Shown here: one piece after another, positions 16,232 to 23,753 of the stretch
Position numbering within the stretch: the first letter of the stretch is position 1
Layout: every line of letters starts with the position of its first letter
Assembly: GCA_017649745.1 (NCBI GenBank)
Contig: JAGCGE010000226.1
Coordinates: 17,696-81,695, forward strand
DNA from: Clostridiales bacterium
GTDB lineage: Bacteria > Bacillota_A > Clostridia > Saccharofermentanales > Saccharofermentanaceae
Length of the DNA stretch: 64,000 nt
Direction: 5' to 3'
Notes under the pieces: generated by a model
Told to the model about the DNA's origin: nothing
Databases searched by the model: none
Seen by the model: the letters and a program-made list of their open reading frames with translations, nothing else
Made by a program: the position numbers and the translations under genes

Positions 16232-16490
16232 AATCTTTTAATTTACTTATAGTTTTTCTAATGTTGTGTAAGTTTTCCTTAGTAGTAGACAAACAACCCA
16301 TGTCTACATTAGTTCCTTCAATCTTTATTACAAGATTTTTCTCAGGAACTTCTACTCTATCAGTAGTACCTTTTAGTACATTTAGCATTAATTGTAATGG
16401 AAGCACTGTATTCTTACAGAAAACATATTCTTTTTCTGGAATATACAATACATCATGGCCTTGAATATCTCCAACAACAATTTTCTTCAT
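16209..16490 (-). CDS. hypothetical protein, 93 aa
   Basis: MKKIVVGDIQGHDVLYIPEK begins a beta-rich protein with a central LMLNVLKGTTDRVEVPEKNLVIKI. Its TAA lies inside the start of the AAA ATPase gene (overlap of about 23 bases), so the two are likely co-expressed. The GDIQGH start recalls metallophosphatases, but the remaining motifs are absent. Confidence 0.6.
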   Translation of the reverse strand: MKKIVVGDIQGHDVLYIPEKEYVFCKNTVLPLQLMLNVLKGTTDRVEVPEKNLVIKIEGTNVDMGCLSTTKENLHNIRKTISKLKDYGSNESD

Positions 16491-16512
16491 CTTTAGTTAT
16501 TCTAATAGATTG

Positions 16513-16585
16513 GTTGATGTGTGGAATTCGAATCCACATAAACTAGAGCCACAATCTAGTGCATTACCAATCTGCCAACATCAAC
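16513..16585 (-). tRNA. tRNA-His (anticodon GUG)
   Basis: Encoded G-1 opposite discriminator C, acceptor TTGATGT/ACATCAA, anticodon stem CTAGA/TCTAG with TTGTGGC, T-loop TTCGAAT. The G-1:C73 pair is the His identity element. Confidence 0.93.
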
Positions 16586-16588
16586 ATG

Positions 16589-16669
16589 TTATTTATTATC
16601 TAAACGACGAACGCCAATACAAACAGCAAGTACTACAGCGATAATACCGATTGCATAAATCCACTCCAT
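16589..16669 (-). CDS. small membrane peptide, 26 aa
   Basis: ATG at 16669 overlaps the TAA of clpP (TAATG). MEWIYAIGIIAVVLAVCIGV is a single transmembrane helix followed by RRLDNK, i.e. an N-out/C-in type peptide. Stop-start overlap and ideal helix support it despite its size; phage peptides of this kind include holin-like or inhibitor peptides. Confidence 0.5.
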   Translation of the reverse strand: MEWIYAIGIIAVVLAVCIGVRRLDNK

Positions 16670-17313
16670 TACTTAGTAGATTCTACGATTTTATCAACAC
16701 AGCCATAAGCTAAAGCTTCTTCAGCATCAAGCCAAAAGTCTCGTTTAGAATCTTCGATAATTCTTTCAATGGGTTGTCCAGTGTGTTTAGAAAGAATACC
16801 ATAAAGCTTTAACTTATCCTTGTTGATTTCGTTGATTTCAATGGTTAAATCATCGGCTGTACCGAACGCTTCACCCCAAGGCTGATGAATGAGAACTCTT
16901 CCGTTTGGAAGAATTTTTCTTTTTCCTTTAGTACCAGCCACTAAAAGAACAGATGCCATAGATGCGGCCATTCCTGTACATACAGTTTGAATATCTGGTT
17001 TGACAAACTGCATAGTGTCATAAATAGCCAATCCATCCGTAACATATCCACCAGGAGAATTAATATAAAAGGTAATATCTTCATCAGACATCGCCTCAAG
17101 ATATATTAATTGCGCTTGAACGATATTAGCAACGTTAGTATCAATCGGATCACCTAAAAAGATGATACGATTCTGCATTAAACGGGAAAATACATCAATT
17201 GGAGCAGCGTTCAATTTTCTCTCTTCGAGAATCATCGGACTCTGATATCCTTTTGATATATAATCATGTAATACAAGTGGATTTATACCACTAAATTTCT
17301 GGAACTGATTCAT
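16669..17313 (-). CDS. clpP: ATP-dependent Clp protease proteolytic subunit, 214 aa
   Basis: Classic ClpP: FYINSPGG at about residues 82-89, catalytic Ser in CTGMAASMAS near 107-116 and catalytic His in VLIHQP near 141; FWLDAEEALAYGCVDKI supplies the C-terminal region with Asp. ClpP forms tetradecameric chambers that degrade proteins fed by AAA unfoldases. In phages it may act in head maturation or degrade host proteins. No ClpX is in the window; the AAA ATPase upstream or the host ClpX could supply unfolding. Its start overlaps the upstream gene. Confidence 0.95.
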   Translation of the reverse strand: MNQFQKFSGINPLVLHDYISKGYQSPMILEERKLNAAPIDVFSRLMQNRIIFLGDPIDTNVANIVQAQLIYLEAMSDEDITFYINSPGGYVTDGLAIYDTMQFVKPDIQTVCTGMAASMASVLLVAGTKGKRKILPNGRVLIHQPWGEAFGTADDLTIEINEINKDKLKLYGILSKHTGQPIERIIEDSKRDFWLDAEEALAYGCVDKIVESTK

Positions 17314-17575
17314 CTTTGCGATTATTAACAGATTTTACATAATTTTCTGCTTTACTTGCATCAATAAAGAAACCATAATGTGTATTTGCTTCTTCACAAA
17401 TATCACTACACATTCTCATAGGGGTGTTTTCAAACAAAAGTTCTTTAGTGAGAACCTTTGTACATAACTTAGAAAAAGCACACAAATTACAGAATTCATT
17501 TGGAGTGTCTTCTATTATATGCGCATATTCTTTATTTTCCCATTTAATGATTTTACTTATTACTGCTTTTGACAT
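17291..17575 (-). CDS. Cys-containing hypothetical protein, 94 aa
   Basis: MSKAVISKIIKWENKEYAH start, with Cys pairs CNLC and C...C (residues about 29-38) and MCSDIC near 55, suggesting a small metal-binding fold. Its 3' end overlaps the clpP start by 23 bases. Ends in TAG. Function unknown. Confidence 0.65.
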   Translation of the reverse strand: MSKAVISKIIKWENKEYAHIIEDTPNEFCNLCAFSKLCTKVLTKELLFENTPMRMCSDICEEANTHYGFFIDASKAENYVKSVNNRKDESVPEI

Positions 17576-17579
17576 TGTA

Positions 17580-17795
17580 ATTTATTAAAAAAATCATCTC
17601 CTAACCATTCGCCTACTTACGGCTTCCATAATCACTATTTGTACTATAAACGCCGGCACCTCTGACAACTCTAGATGATTAACAAAGAGTTCTCGTCGAA
17701 AGAAACTTAATTCTCATAAGACATTTGCATAATGTGGAGATCAACCCACTTTTCATTGTTATGCCAGCAACTAGACCTGATCTTACGGTCATTTG
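17580..17795. other. 216-bp spacer, no clear gene
   Basis: Between the Cys protein and tRNA-Leu(UAA). A minus-strand frame of 37 codons (ATG near 17793) exists but has no supporting features. No strong hairpin was found. Confidence 0.3.
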
Positions 17796-18352
17796 TAGCC
17801 CGGGCGGGAGTCGAACCCGCACGACCTTTCAGGTCAGGGGATTTTCTTACCACTATAGTTTTCACTACCAAGATTTTGCCACACCTATAGCTCTACTTCT
17901 CCCGACATCATTTCTGACCGGTTCCAGCGACCTTATCTCACGATAAGACCTCTCTTGTTTGTGGTCTGGACTCTCTCTTAACCATATTGAAATCTCGCGA
18001 GAACGCTCTTTTCCTTCAGAACGTATTTCAACTTAGGTTCCTCCTGTATAGTCTCTACACACTGTCTAACTCTTTGGACCATAGTATTTAGCTATTGGAT
18101 TTGGTATTTTCCTACCTTCAGAGTTTAACATTGGCTCGGTATTAACATATTAAATATTGGGCATCCTCCTACCTATAACCAGGGCATATACCCTCGTGTG
18201 GAATCGAACCACTCGCAGAATTCCTTTCACTGCTTCACTGCAATATTTAACTTAGCCTTCACCGAATTAGGGAGGTTCTACCTATAGATTTCTCTATAGG
18301 CACTCAAATTTATTAATTAAGTCCCCAGTGTCTACCATTTCACCACCAGGCC
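17796..18352 (-). tRNA. tRNA-Leu (anticodon UAA), interrupted by a group I intron
   Basis: Exon 1 is 18319-18352 (acceptor GGCCTGG, TGGTGAAATGG, GGGGACTT) and exon 2 is 17796-17845 (AAAATCCCC, variable arm, T-arm GCGGG-TTCGACT-CCCGC, CCGGGCT). Joined, the loop is CTTAAAA, anticodon UAA. Intron position after U34 matches the classical cyanobacterial/chloroplast tRNA-Leu(UAA) intron site. Confidence 0.92.
17846..18318 (-). ncRNA. group I intron of tRNA-Leu(UAA), 473 nt
   Basis: Guide GAGT pairs with exon ACTT. L2 is CTATAGA-GAAA-TCTATAG (plus 18282-18299). Core blocks CCTCCCTAATTCGG, AATACCGAGCCAATG, P7 GTAGAGACTATA and AGAGAGTCC are present. The P8 receptor is CCTAAG (18032-18037) with TATGG (17982-17986), so an L2-P8 contact is expected. 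A peripheral arm contains GTGG-TTCGATT-CCAC, a T-arm look-alike. No homing endonuclease inside. About as similar to the UAG intron in the core as expected for a duplicated pair. Confidence 0.9.
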
Positions 18353-18378
18353 ATATTGTTATTATTTTAATTAAATTG

Positions 18379-18451
18379 CGGTTCCGGGTGGAATTGAACC
18401 ACCTTCTGGGGATTTTCAGTCCTCTGCATAGACCGCCTCTGCCACAGAACC
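18379..18451 (-). tRNA. tRNA-Phe (anticodon GAA)
   Basis: Acceptor GGTTCTG/CGGAACC, anticodon loop CTGAAAA, T-arm GTGG-TTCAATT-CCAC. The anticodon stem GAGGA/TCCCC has one A-C mismatch. Discriminator reads as G, which is unusual for Phe. Confidence 0.78.
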
Positions 18452-18457
18452 AATAAA

Positions 18458-18557
18458 GTTGAAATCTTGCAAGATACTATTTCTTTTTGTTTACCGACGA
18501 TAATAGGTTCTTATATTTACTATTTACCGTATCTTTTGTAGAAATAATAATTTCAAC
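18458..18557 (-). ncRNA. inverted-repeat-bounded RNA module
   Basis: Ends GTTGAAAT and ATTTCAAC pair (8 bp); inside, TATTATTTCT pairs with AGAAATAGTA, followed by CTTGCAAG. The same elements (GTTGAAAT, a CTYGNRAG step, ATTTCAA) form P8 of the two group I introns nearby, so this may be an intron fragment or a related RNA. Confidence 0.45.
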
Positions 18558-18561
18558 TTTG

Positions 18562-18634
18562 AGGGCATGATCAGACTTGAACTGATGAATGTCAGTTTTG
18601 CGGACTGATGCGTTAGCCACTTCGCCACATGCCC
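18562..18634 (-). tRNA. tRNA-Cys (anticodon GCA)
   Basis: Acceptor GGGCATG/CATGCCC with discriminator U (Cys identity), anticodon stem TCAGT/ACTGA around CCGCAAA, T-loop TTCAAGT. Confidence 0.92.
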
Positions 18635-18642
18635 TTCATATA

Positions 18643-19905
18643 CTACCGATGGTACCAACGACCACCATAACTAGAAGCATTCAATTTAAATTTCTTTGCC
18701 CATTTATCAACGAACTTTGAAATTTCTTCTGTTACACTGCAGTTACAAAAACCATGAATTTGTATAATCCTATTATCTAATGATGTATTAATAGTATAAA
18801 AAGGTTTGTCTGGTTCTTCTTTCTTCCTTAGGAATAAGATGTATTGCTTTCCGTGTCCTACTGAATCTGTATAAGATCCAACGCAATGATGTAGCTCAGT
18901 ACCTTCATAAATAAGATCTTTTAATTCAGGACAAGCGACAATTAAGTAATTATCATCCGAATATTCGAATTCTTTTACTTTTGGAAGAACCTTTTCTTGA
19001 TATTCGTCATTCAGTTCTTTTAATGCAGCTATCCTTTGTTGAGCTCTGTATTTATTATAAACAGTAATAATTTGATCATGCTTCTCCTTTATTTTCTCAT
19101 AACTATTGACCTTGGGAACATACGGAAAATCTTTGCTCAATTCATGAGGCAAATAGGTCTTCATATTTAGATAATCGTTATAAAGCCAACCATTGCTATA
19201 ATCCAAAGTTGATGCATATTCAACAACTTCTTTCATAAGCCAATAGTTTGAGTTTCTTAACTGTCTAAATCCCTGTAAATTTTGTTTAATCCATTCACCA
19301 GAAAACCCATGCTCAATTAGTCTAATAAAGAGATCCAAAGTCATTGTTCTATGACACTCAATAAAGCATCTAAGATTCTTCGGATTCAATCCAAACACCT
19401 TCTTTAAATTAGATTCTTCTGGATGTATATGACAATATGTAGAACAATGACTGATAATCTTGCTAATGGATACATAAGTTCTATCATTATATCCCCACGG
19501 ATACAGATCTCCTAAATTACATAGCAGTTTATAATTATACTTAAAAACTCTAAAAAGGTCTTGAACACCATAATAACTATAATTAAATCCACGAAGACCA
19601 TGAATTAAATCAGCAATTACAGGTTTGAAAGAATTATTAACTTGTTTATTTCCTGAAACAATTTTAATTTTAGGATTACTTTTGGTAAAATATTTCTCCA
19701 ATCCTGTTTCACGCAAACGATTATTCGATGTTCCAAGAGATATAACTCCATCTCTTTTTATATCGTATCCATAAATACGATATCCACCAGAATCAATCTT
19801 TACGATAACGCAAATTGTCTTTTTTAAAACCTTTGCAATAACATCGTAATCTTTTACTTGATCTAGTAATTTTTTCTTTTGTTGTTTTAGCTCTTCGACA
19901 TCCAT
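18643..19905 (-). CDS. PcfJ-like domain protein, 420 aa
   Basis: The C-terminal third carries the PcfJ signature: ELKDLIYEGTELHHCVGSY near residue 330 then YILFLRKKEEPDKPFYTI, with a terminal C-N-C motif (GFCNCSVTEEI). PcfJ proteins are known from conjugative elements and phages; the biochemical role is unclear. The N-terminal two thirds are helical and basic. A second protein of this type lies at 21283-22476. Ends with TAG. Confidence 0.75.
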   Translation of the reverse strand: MDVEELKQQKKKLLDQVKDYDVIAKVLKKTICVIVKIDSGGYRIYGYDIKRDGVISLGTSNNRLRETGLEKYFTKSNPKIKIVSGNKQVNNSFKPVIADLIHGLRGFNYSYYGVQDLFRVFKYNYKLLCNLGDLYPWGYNDRTYVSISKIISHCSTYCHIHPEESNLKKVFGLNPKNLRCFIECHRTMTLDLFIRLIEHGFSGEWIKQNLQGFRQLRNSNYWLMKEVVEYASTLDYSNGWLYNDYLNMKTYLPHELSKDFPYVPKVNSYEKIKEKHDQIITVYNKYRAQQRIAALKELNDEYQEKVLPKVKEFEYSDDNYLIVACPELKDLIYEGTELHHCVGSYTDSVGHGKQYILFLRKKEEPDKPFYTINTSLDNRIIQIHGFCNCSVTEEISKFVDKWAKKFKLNASSYGGRWYHR

Positions 19906-20222
19906 TACCAGGAAATTACAAACGTACCATCACGGTTAATAGCGTGCTTATATTCATACTCAGTGAGAACGTCTGAGAAAATTTCGCACATTTCTGCAAC
20001 CTCTTTGAGATTCTCAGCACCAACAATGAGCTGATTAAGAGGATACTCTACGTTATGCAGGCCCTTCTTTGCAGCCTCAGTAATTGCTTTGTCGAGCTTT
20101 TCCTTGGTGGAATTAATCCACAAATCACGCTGAGGATTTACAGGCTTAGCTACAGCCTTCTTGGTTTTGTTTTTGTTGGCGAGAGCTTCCATCTCCTTCA
20201 CAACAGTACTTGCTTTTTTCAT
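19905..20222 (-). CDS. hypothetical protein, 105 aa
   Basis: Starts MKKASTVVKEMEALANKNKT at 20222; the ATG at 20270 falls inside tRNA-Gly. Basic, alanine-rich N-terminus (KKAVAKPVNPQRD) then a helical/beta region. GC-rich. Its TAA overlaps the start of the PcfJ-like gene, so the two may be functionally linked. Confidence 0.65.
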   Translation of the reverse strand: MKKASTVVKEMEALANKNKTKKAVAKPVNPQRDLWINSTKEKLDKAITEAAKKGLHNVEYPLNQLIVGAENLKEVAEMCEIFSDVLTEYEYKHAINRDGTFVISW

Positions 20223-20262
20223 GATAAAATCTTTTAAATTAATCTTTAAAAACTGAAATTTG

Positions 20263-20335
20263 AGCGACAAAAGAGATTTGAACTCTCGACCTGAACCTTG
20301 GCAAGGTCCCGCTCTACCAACTGAGCTATTGTCGC
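20263..20335 (-). tRNA. tRNA-Gly (anticodon GCC)
   Basis: Acceptor GCGACAA/TTGTCGC, discriminator U, anticodon loop TTGCCAA with stem GGACC/GGTTC, T-loop TTCAAAT. Confidence 0.92.
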
Positions 20336-20339
20336 AGAT

Positions 20340-20471
20340 GCAATAAAAACAAAACTAATATGAAGTCGCGCGCAGACTATTAATGCAAGGTGGTTCTTCT
20401 TAGCTTTGAACTATTGAGTACTGGGGTAATATAAAAACCGCTTCCTTTGTCACCCGTTTTGTTTTTATTGC
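20340..20471 (-). ncRNA. module bounded by a 16-bp perfect inverted repeat
   Basis: GCAATAAAAACAAAAC (20340-20355) and its exact complement (20456-20471) enclose 100 nt between two tRNA-Gly genes. No ORF. The closed stem would present the inner sequence as a loop domain, as in the other stalked RNAs of this window. Confidence 0.5.
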
Positions 20472-20474
20472 TCG

Positions 20475-20547
20475 AGCGGTAGAAGGGGTTCGAACCCTCG
20501 ACTTTTAGCTTGGAAGGCTAACGCTCTACCAACTGAGTTACTACCGC
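20475..20547 (-). tRNA. tRNA-Gly (anticodon UCC)
   Basis: Acceptor GCGGTAG/CTACCGC with discriminator U, anticodon stem TTAGC/GCTAA with CTTCCAA, T-arm GAGGG-TTCGAAC-CCCTT. Confidence 0.93.
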
Positions 20548-20555
20548 TTTAAAAA

Positions 20556-20647
20556 ACAGAATCTTGCAAGGTAGTTATAGCGGAAGTTACCGATTCGAAC
20601 GATATGTACCTGGTGTCCTGTGCATACAATACTATAACCAATTCTGT
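20556..20647 (-). ncRNA. inverted-repeat-bounded RNA module
   Basis: ACAGAAT/ATTCTGT close the element; inside, GGTTATAG pairs with CTATAACT and is followed by CTTGCAAG, the order also seen at 18458-18557. About 90 nt, no ORF. Confidence 0.45.
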
Positions 20648-20657
20648 CTTAAATTAA

Positions 20658-20822
20658 TTATTCTTCTACTTGCCAAGAAATAATACGTCCAACACGATGC
20701 GGTACATACTTTTCAACAAGTGCTATAGCAGCCTCATGGTTTAAAATCTTAGCATCTGTAACAAAAACACTAGAATTAATACCACCACTTAAATCTTGCC
20801 AAACAATATAATAATGATTCAT
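20658..20822 (-). CDS. hypothetical protein, 54 aa
   Basis: ATG at 20822 overlaps the upstream TAA. MNHYYIVWQDLSGGINSSVF begins a small alpha/beta protein ending RIISWQVEE. Uninterrupted and coupled; unrecognised. Confidence 0.6.
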   Translation of the reverse strand: MNHYYIVWQDLSGGINSSVFVTDAKILNHEAAIALVEKYVPHRVGRIISWQVEE

Positions 20823-21280
20823 TATACACTATCCATTACAAGTTGTGTAATAACATCAAGATTCATCATGATTTGATCATGAATATCCCACTTATCACAA
20901 CTTTCTAAATGTTTCTTCCAATGTTGTTCCCAAGCATCTAAATCTTTTTCTTTAGATTTATCATAACCTTCACTTGGAGAAGGTACATATGGCCAGGGAC
21001 CTAACACTATTTCGTATTCACATCTCGACCAAAATTGATGAAAAGATTCTTTTTTGACAAATTCTTTAAATTCATCAAATGTTACTGGAACTTTCCAATA
21101 CTTAAGACCGTCTTGATATAAGTTAACCTGCGCTTCATTAGTTGCTTTATCCAATTCAGCTTTTAATTCATCACAAGTACTAACTCTTCCTTTATATTGA
21201 CGAACAAAGTATGGAATTACATCATATGGTTCAAACTCTTTAGCATTAAAATTATAGTAGATTACGTTAAATGACTTCAT
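20822..21280 (-). CDS. hypothetical protein, 152 aa
   Basis: MKSFNVIYYNFNAKEFEPYD opens a protein type common in Bacteroides and crAss-like phages, with EFVKKESFHQFWSRCEYEIVLGPWP as its most recognisable part and WDIHDQIMMNLDVIT near the end. Function unknown. Two bases from the PcfJ-like gene upstream. Confidence 0.75.
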   Translation of the reverse strand: MKSFNVIYYNFNAKEFEPYDVIPYFVRQYKGRVSTCDELKAELDKATNEAQVNLYQDGLKYWKVPVTFDEFKEFVKKESFHQFWSRCEYEIVLGPWPYVPSPSEGYDKSKEKDLDAWEQHWKKHLESCDKWDIHDQIMMNLDVITQLVMDSV

Positions 21281-21282
21281 AA

Positions 21283-22476
21283 TTAGTACGGTAAATCATC
21301 ATTTATTAATTGTTGTACAGCAGCTTGTTCTAAATAAAGAGGTTCTCTTTTTTCTTCTTTGGGCGCTTCTTGTTCAAATAAAGATATTAACGCATCCTTA
21401 TTTTCTTCAATAAAATCAAGTGCATATTTTTTTGTAGAAGGACTTACCGGTTGATCATATCTTTTAAACATTTGATTAAACCTGGGTTCTCCATTTACAC
21501 AAGTTATACCCAATGTACAATCTTCAGGTTCATTCAAGTGAAATGCGATATAATGATGATATTTAATTGAATGATAGTAATTGGTATACAAACAATGATG
21601 CATTAAACAACCTTCTGTAAAAATAGCTTCCTCTGTATTTAAAAGAATAAACGGAAGGAATTGACTTTTGTCTACATCATAAATAGGATCGCTTTTCTTA
21701 CTAGAAATTTCTCTAGACATTAACTCTAAAGTCTGACGTTTATGCTCCTCCTCAATACGTTTCAGGGACCAATTAAAATCAACAACTTCGTTTAACTTAA
21801 TTGCTGAATTTAATAAATCGTAAAGTCTAGGCTTTAAAGTATCATCAGCTTTGCAAATTACATCAATACTTCTTTCTGGATTTTTAGTAAAAGTAACTAC
21901 ATCCTCTAAAGGAAATGGATATAAGTGAAATCTACGAGAAAAAACACAGTGTTTTCTAATATGTCTCCAAGAAACATTTTTTATCCTAAATACATAAGTT
22001 CCAACTGTCTTATAAAATGTTTCTTCGTTATAAATTCTTCCAGTAAGAATTCTACGAAACACTACTTTGTTCTTAATAAAACTGTGAAGAACAGAACTAG
22101 AAATATCTTTGAACCAGTTAATTCCTAAATGTAAAATAAATCCTAAAACAAATTCTGAACTTATATTACCTCCAAAAGAAATTTCCTTCTTACCGATGTA
22201 GATAGTTCCTTTATCAGTAACTAATGGATAAAATGTTTTTCCGTATCTTTTTACAGAAATACGTTGTCTAACATAGTAAATACAATTATCTGCAGCAGAT
22301 AACTTCTCAGTAGTTTTATAAATACAACCTTCATATCTAAGTTTATCTTCATAACTTAGACTCTTATCGTAGTTATAATCAATACCATATGGCTTAATAT
22401 GAACCTCACGGTAGAAACACTTTTCTTTAGGAAAAGTTTCAACAAATTTTGGAAGTGTTATAGCTTTTTTATTCAT
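21283..22476 (-). CDS. PcfJ-like domain protein, 397 aa
   Basis: Start MNKKAITLPKFVETFPKEKC at 22476; the longer ATG (22569) is inside tRNA-Ser. The segment FTEGCLMHHCLYTNY is the counterpart of ELHHCVGSY in the protein at 18643, followed by a beta strand pair and NGEPRFNQMFKRYDQPV. The N-terminal region is basic and differs from the first paralogue. Two PcfJ-like genes separated only by tRNAs suggest duplication. Confidence 0.65.
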   Translation of the reverse strand: MNKKAITLPKFVETFPKEKCFYREVHIKPYGIDYNYDKSLSYEDKLRYEGCIYKTTEKLSAADNCIYYVRQRISVKRYGKTFYPLVTDKGTIYIGKKEISFGGNISSEFVLGFILHLGINWFKDISSSVLHSFIKNKVVFRRILTGRIYNEETFYKTVGTYVFRIKNVSWRHIRKHCVFSRRFHLYPFPLEDVVTFTKNPERSIDVICKADDTLKPRLYDLLNSAIKLNEVVDFNWSLKRIEEEHKRQTLELMSREISSKKSDPIYDVDKSQFLPFILLNTEEAIFTEGCLMHHCLYTNYYHSIKYHHYIAFHLNEPEDCTLGITCVNGEPRFNQMFKRYDQPVSPSTKKYALDFIEENKDALISLFEQEAPKEEKREPLYLEQAAVQQLINDDLPY

Positions 22477-22490
22477 GATTTTATTATTTG

Positions 22491-22575
22491 CGGAAGGTAA
22501 GAGATTCGAACTCCTGGTACCTTTCGGTACGCTTGTTTTCAAGACAAGTGCTATAGACCGCTCAGCCAACCTTCC
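22491..22575 (-). tRNA. tRNA-Ser (anticodon UGA)
   Basis: Acceptor GGAAGGT/ACCTTCC, discriminator G, anticodon stem CTTGT/ACAAG around CTTGAAA, long class II variable arm, T-loop TTCGAAT. Its 5' 25 bases are also the end of the membrane-protein gene at 22551. Confidence 0.93.
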
Positions 22576-22826
22576 GAATAAGCAATTACACCAAATATAA
22601 TGCTACCTATAAGACACCAAATTAAAAAAGAATTCCACTTTTCATAATAGTTGTTAATAAAGGTAATACGATTACATTTGGAATCGAGAACGATAATATC
22701 TAACTTATATCCGTTATCTATTATCCAAGCAATATAGGCTAGTATAAATGATACAACACTAATTGCTCCTAAAATAGCACACGCTATACCTAGATGTACT
22801 GCAAAATGTATTATTGTATCTTTCAT
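22551..22826 (-). CDS. membrane protein, 91 aa, 3' end overlapping tRNA-Ser
   Basis: MKDTIIHFAVHLGIACAILG starts at 22826, two bases from tRNA-Ser(GCU). Two hydrophobic helices (about residues 6-33 and 70-84). The last codons and TAG fall within the 5' part of tRNA-Ser(UGA), so processing of that tRNA would destroy the 3' end of the mRNA. Confidence 0.65.
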   Translation of the reverse strand: MKDTIIHFAVHLGIACAILGAISVVSFILAYIAWIIDNGYKLDIIVLDSKCNRITFINNYYEKWNSFLIWCLIGSIIFGVIAYSEGWLSGL

Positions 22827-22828
22827 AG

Positions 22829-22915
22829 CGGAAAGTAGTGGATTCGAACCACTGGACCGATTACTCGATCGAGAGTTTAGCAAACTCTTGGTTTAAGCCG
22901 CTCACCCAACTTTCC
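22829..22915 (-). tRNA. tRNA-Ser (anticodon GCU)
   Basis: Acceptor GGAAAGT/ACTTTCC, discriminator G, anticodon stem AGAGT/ACTCT with TTGCTAA, long variable arm, T-arm GTGG-TTCGAAT-CCAC. Confidence 0.93.
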
Positions 22916-23056
22916 GAAAAGAGGACTTCTGTTCCCAGGTGCCTCTAGTTTGAATATGGTTTCTGGTTTACACATATTCTAATTGTTCCGACCCGGCTAT
23001 AACGTTTCCTTGATCGTCACCAAGTACTTTGCTTCGCATATGTGCCTAAGCACCGG
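22916..23056 (-). ncRNA. 140-nt structured spacer
   Basis: No ORF. Contains short self-complementary parts (GTGCTTAGGCAC, and CACCGGTG at one end) and lies between two class II tRNAs, in the same setting as the inverted-repeat modules. No long closing stem was found. Confidence 0.3.
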
Positions 23057-23139
23057 TGGGAAGAAAAGGATTTGAACCTATGTAACCCGAAGGTGTTGGA
23101 TTTACAGTCCAATGCAATTGACCACTCTGCCATCTTCCC
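23057..23139 (-). tRNA. tRNA-Tyr (anticodon GUA)
   Basis: Acceptor GGGAAGA/TCTTCCC, anticodon stem TTGGA/TCCAA with CTGTAAA, class II variable arm (ACACCTTCGGGTT), T-loop TTCAAAT. Confidence 0.93.
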
Positions 23140-23144
23140 ATTTA

Positions 23145-23164
23145 CCGCTTTTTAACGCAAGCGG
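23145..23164 (-). other. hairpin between a CDS end and tRNA-Tyr
   Basis: CCGCTT/AAGCGG stem, 8 bases after the TGA stop of the gene at 23173. Lacks a U-run, so it is either a weak terminator or a processing signal for tRNA-Tyr. Confidence 0.4.
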
Positions 23165-23172
23165 CTTGCGTA

Positions 23173-23388
23173 TCACTTACCAAGAATCTTATTCAGAATC
23201 TTGATAGAACCACTGTTCTGAGTCACAAGGCCACCCAGATTAGAGTTCTCCTTAGTGAGCTCGATGATAACCTTAGTGTTGCTTTCCTTTTCGGCATTCG
23301 CAGCAGCGTTAATGTTTTCAAAGTCAGCAACTGCCTGCTTGACGGTTTCCAGAACCGCTGTTTGTTTTTCTAATAATTCCGTATACAT
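23173..23388 (-). CDS. coiled-coil protein, 71 aa
   Basis: MYTELLEKQTAVLETVKQAV and onward show heptad-like spacing (VADFENI, VIIELTKENSNLGGLV), then a short end KILNKILGK. Ends at TGA; a Trp reading would add seven residues before TAA. Function unknown; oligomerisation likely. Confidence 0.6.
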   Translation of the reverse strand: MYTELLEKQTAVLETVKQAVADFENINAAANAEKESNTKVIIELTKENSNLGGLVTQNSGSIKILNKILGK

Positions 23389-23402
23389 GGTTTATTATTT
23401 TT

Positions 23403-23753
23403 TTACCAACCCCAATAACTAGAAGTAGTAACAGGCTCTTCGACTACAGTCTCTGTCTTGGGATGACATAATTTACAGTTTGGAGAATCCATTATATTTA
23501 TAGAACGATAATCGGTATTTTGCAGACAAGTTACCCACAACCACATTTCGTGTCCGTCTTCTTCAAAAACGTGTTTTTCAACAATAATCGCATGTCCTTT
23601 ACAACCACGTTCAGGATGATACGCTTTACCAATTGTTCTAGAAATGTAATGTTCGTTTAAAGAATCAGTAGTACTTGGAGCGATAACGCATCCAGTTACG
23701 AAACCACACACAAGTACTACTGTTCCTATAATAACTAACAACCACTTGCGCAT
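23403..23753 (-). CDS. predicted exported or lipoprotein, 116 aa
   Basis: N-terminal signal MRKWLLVIIGTVVLVCGFVTGC with Cys after VTG, a plausible lipobox. The remainder has four further Cys (including NCKLC), suggesting disulfides or a metal site. Its start overlaps the TAA of the SPFH gene. Confidence 0.7.
   Translation of the reverse strand: MRKWLLVIIGTVVLVCGFVTGCVIAPSTTDSLNEHYISRTIGKAYHPERGCKGHAIIVEKHVFEEDGHEMWLWVTCLQNTDYRSINIMDSPNCKLCHPKTETVVEEPVTTSSYWGW

Noticed and set aside
17580..17795. 37-codon minus-strand ORF before tRNA-Leu(UAA)
   Set aside because: No ribosome binding site, no homology impression and adjoining tRNA sequence; treated as spacer.
18379..18451. tRNA-Leu instead of tRNA-Phe
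   Set aside because: The anticodon loop CTGAAAA gives GAA and there is no class II variable arm, despite the odd discriminator.
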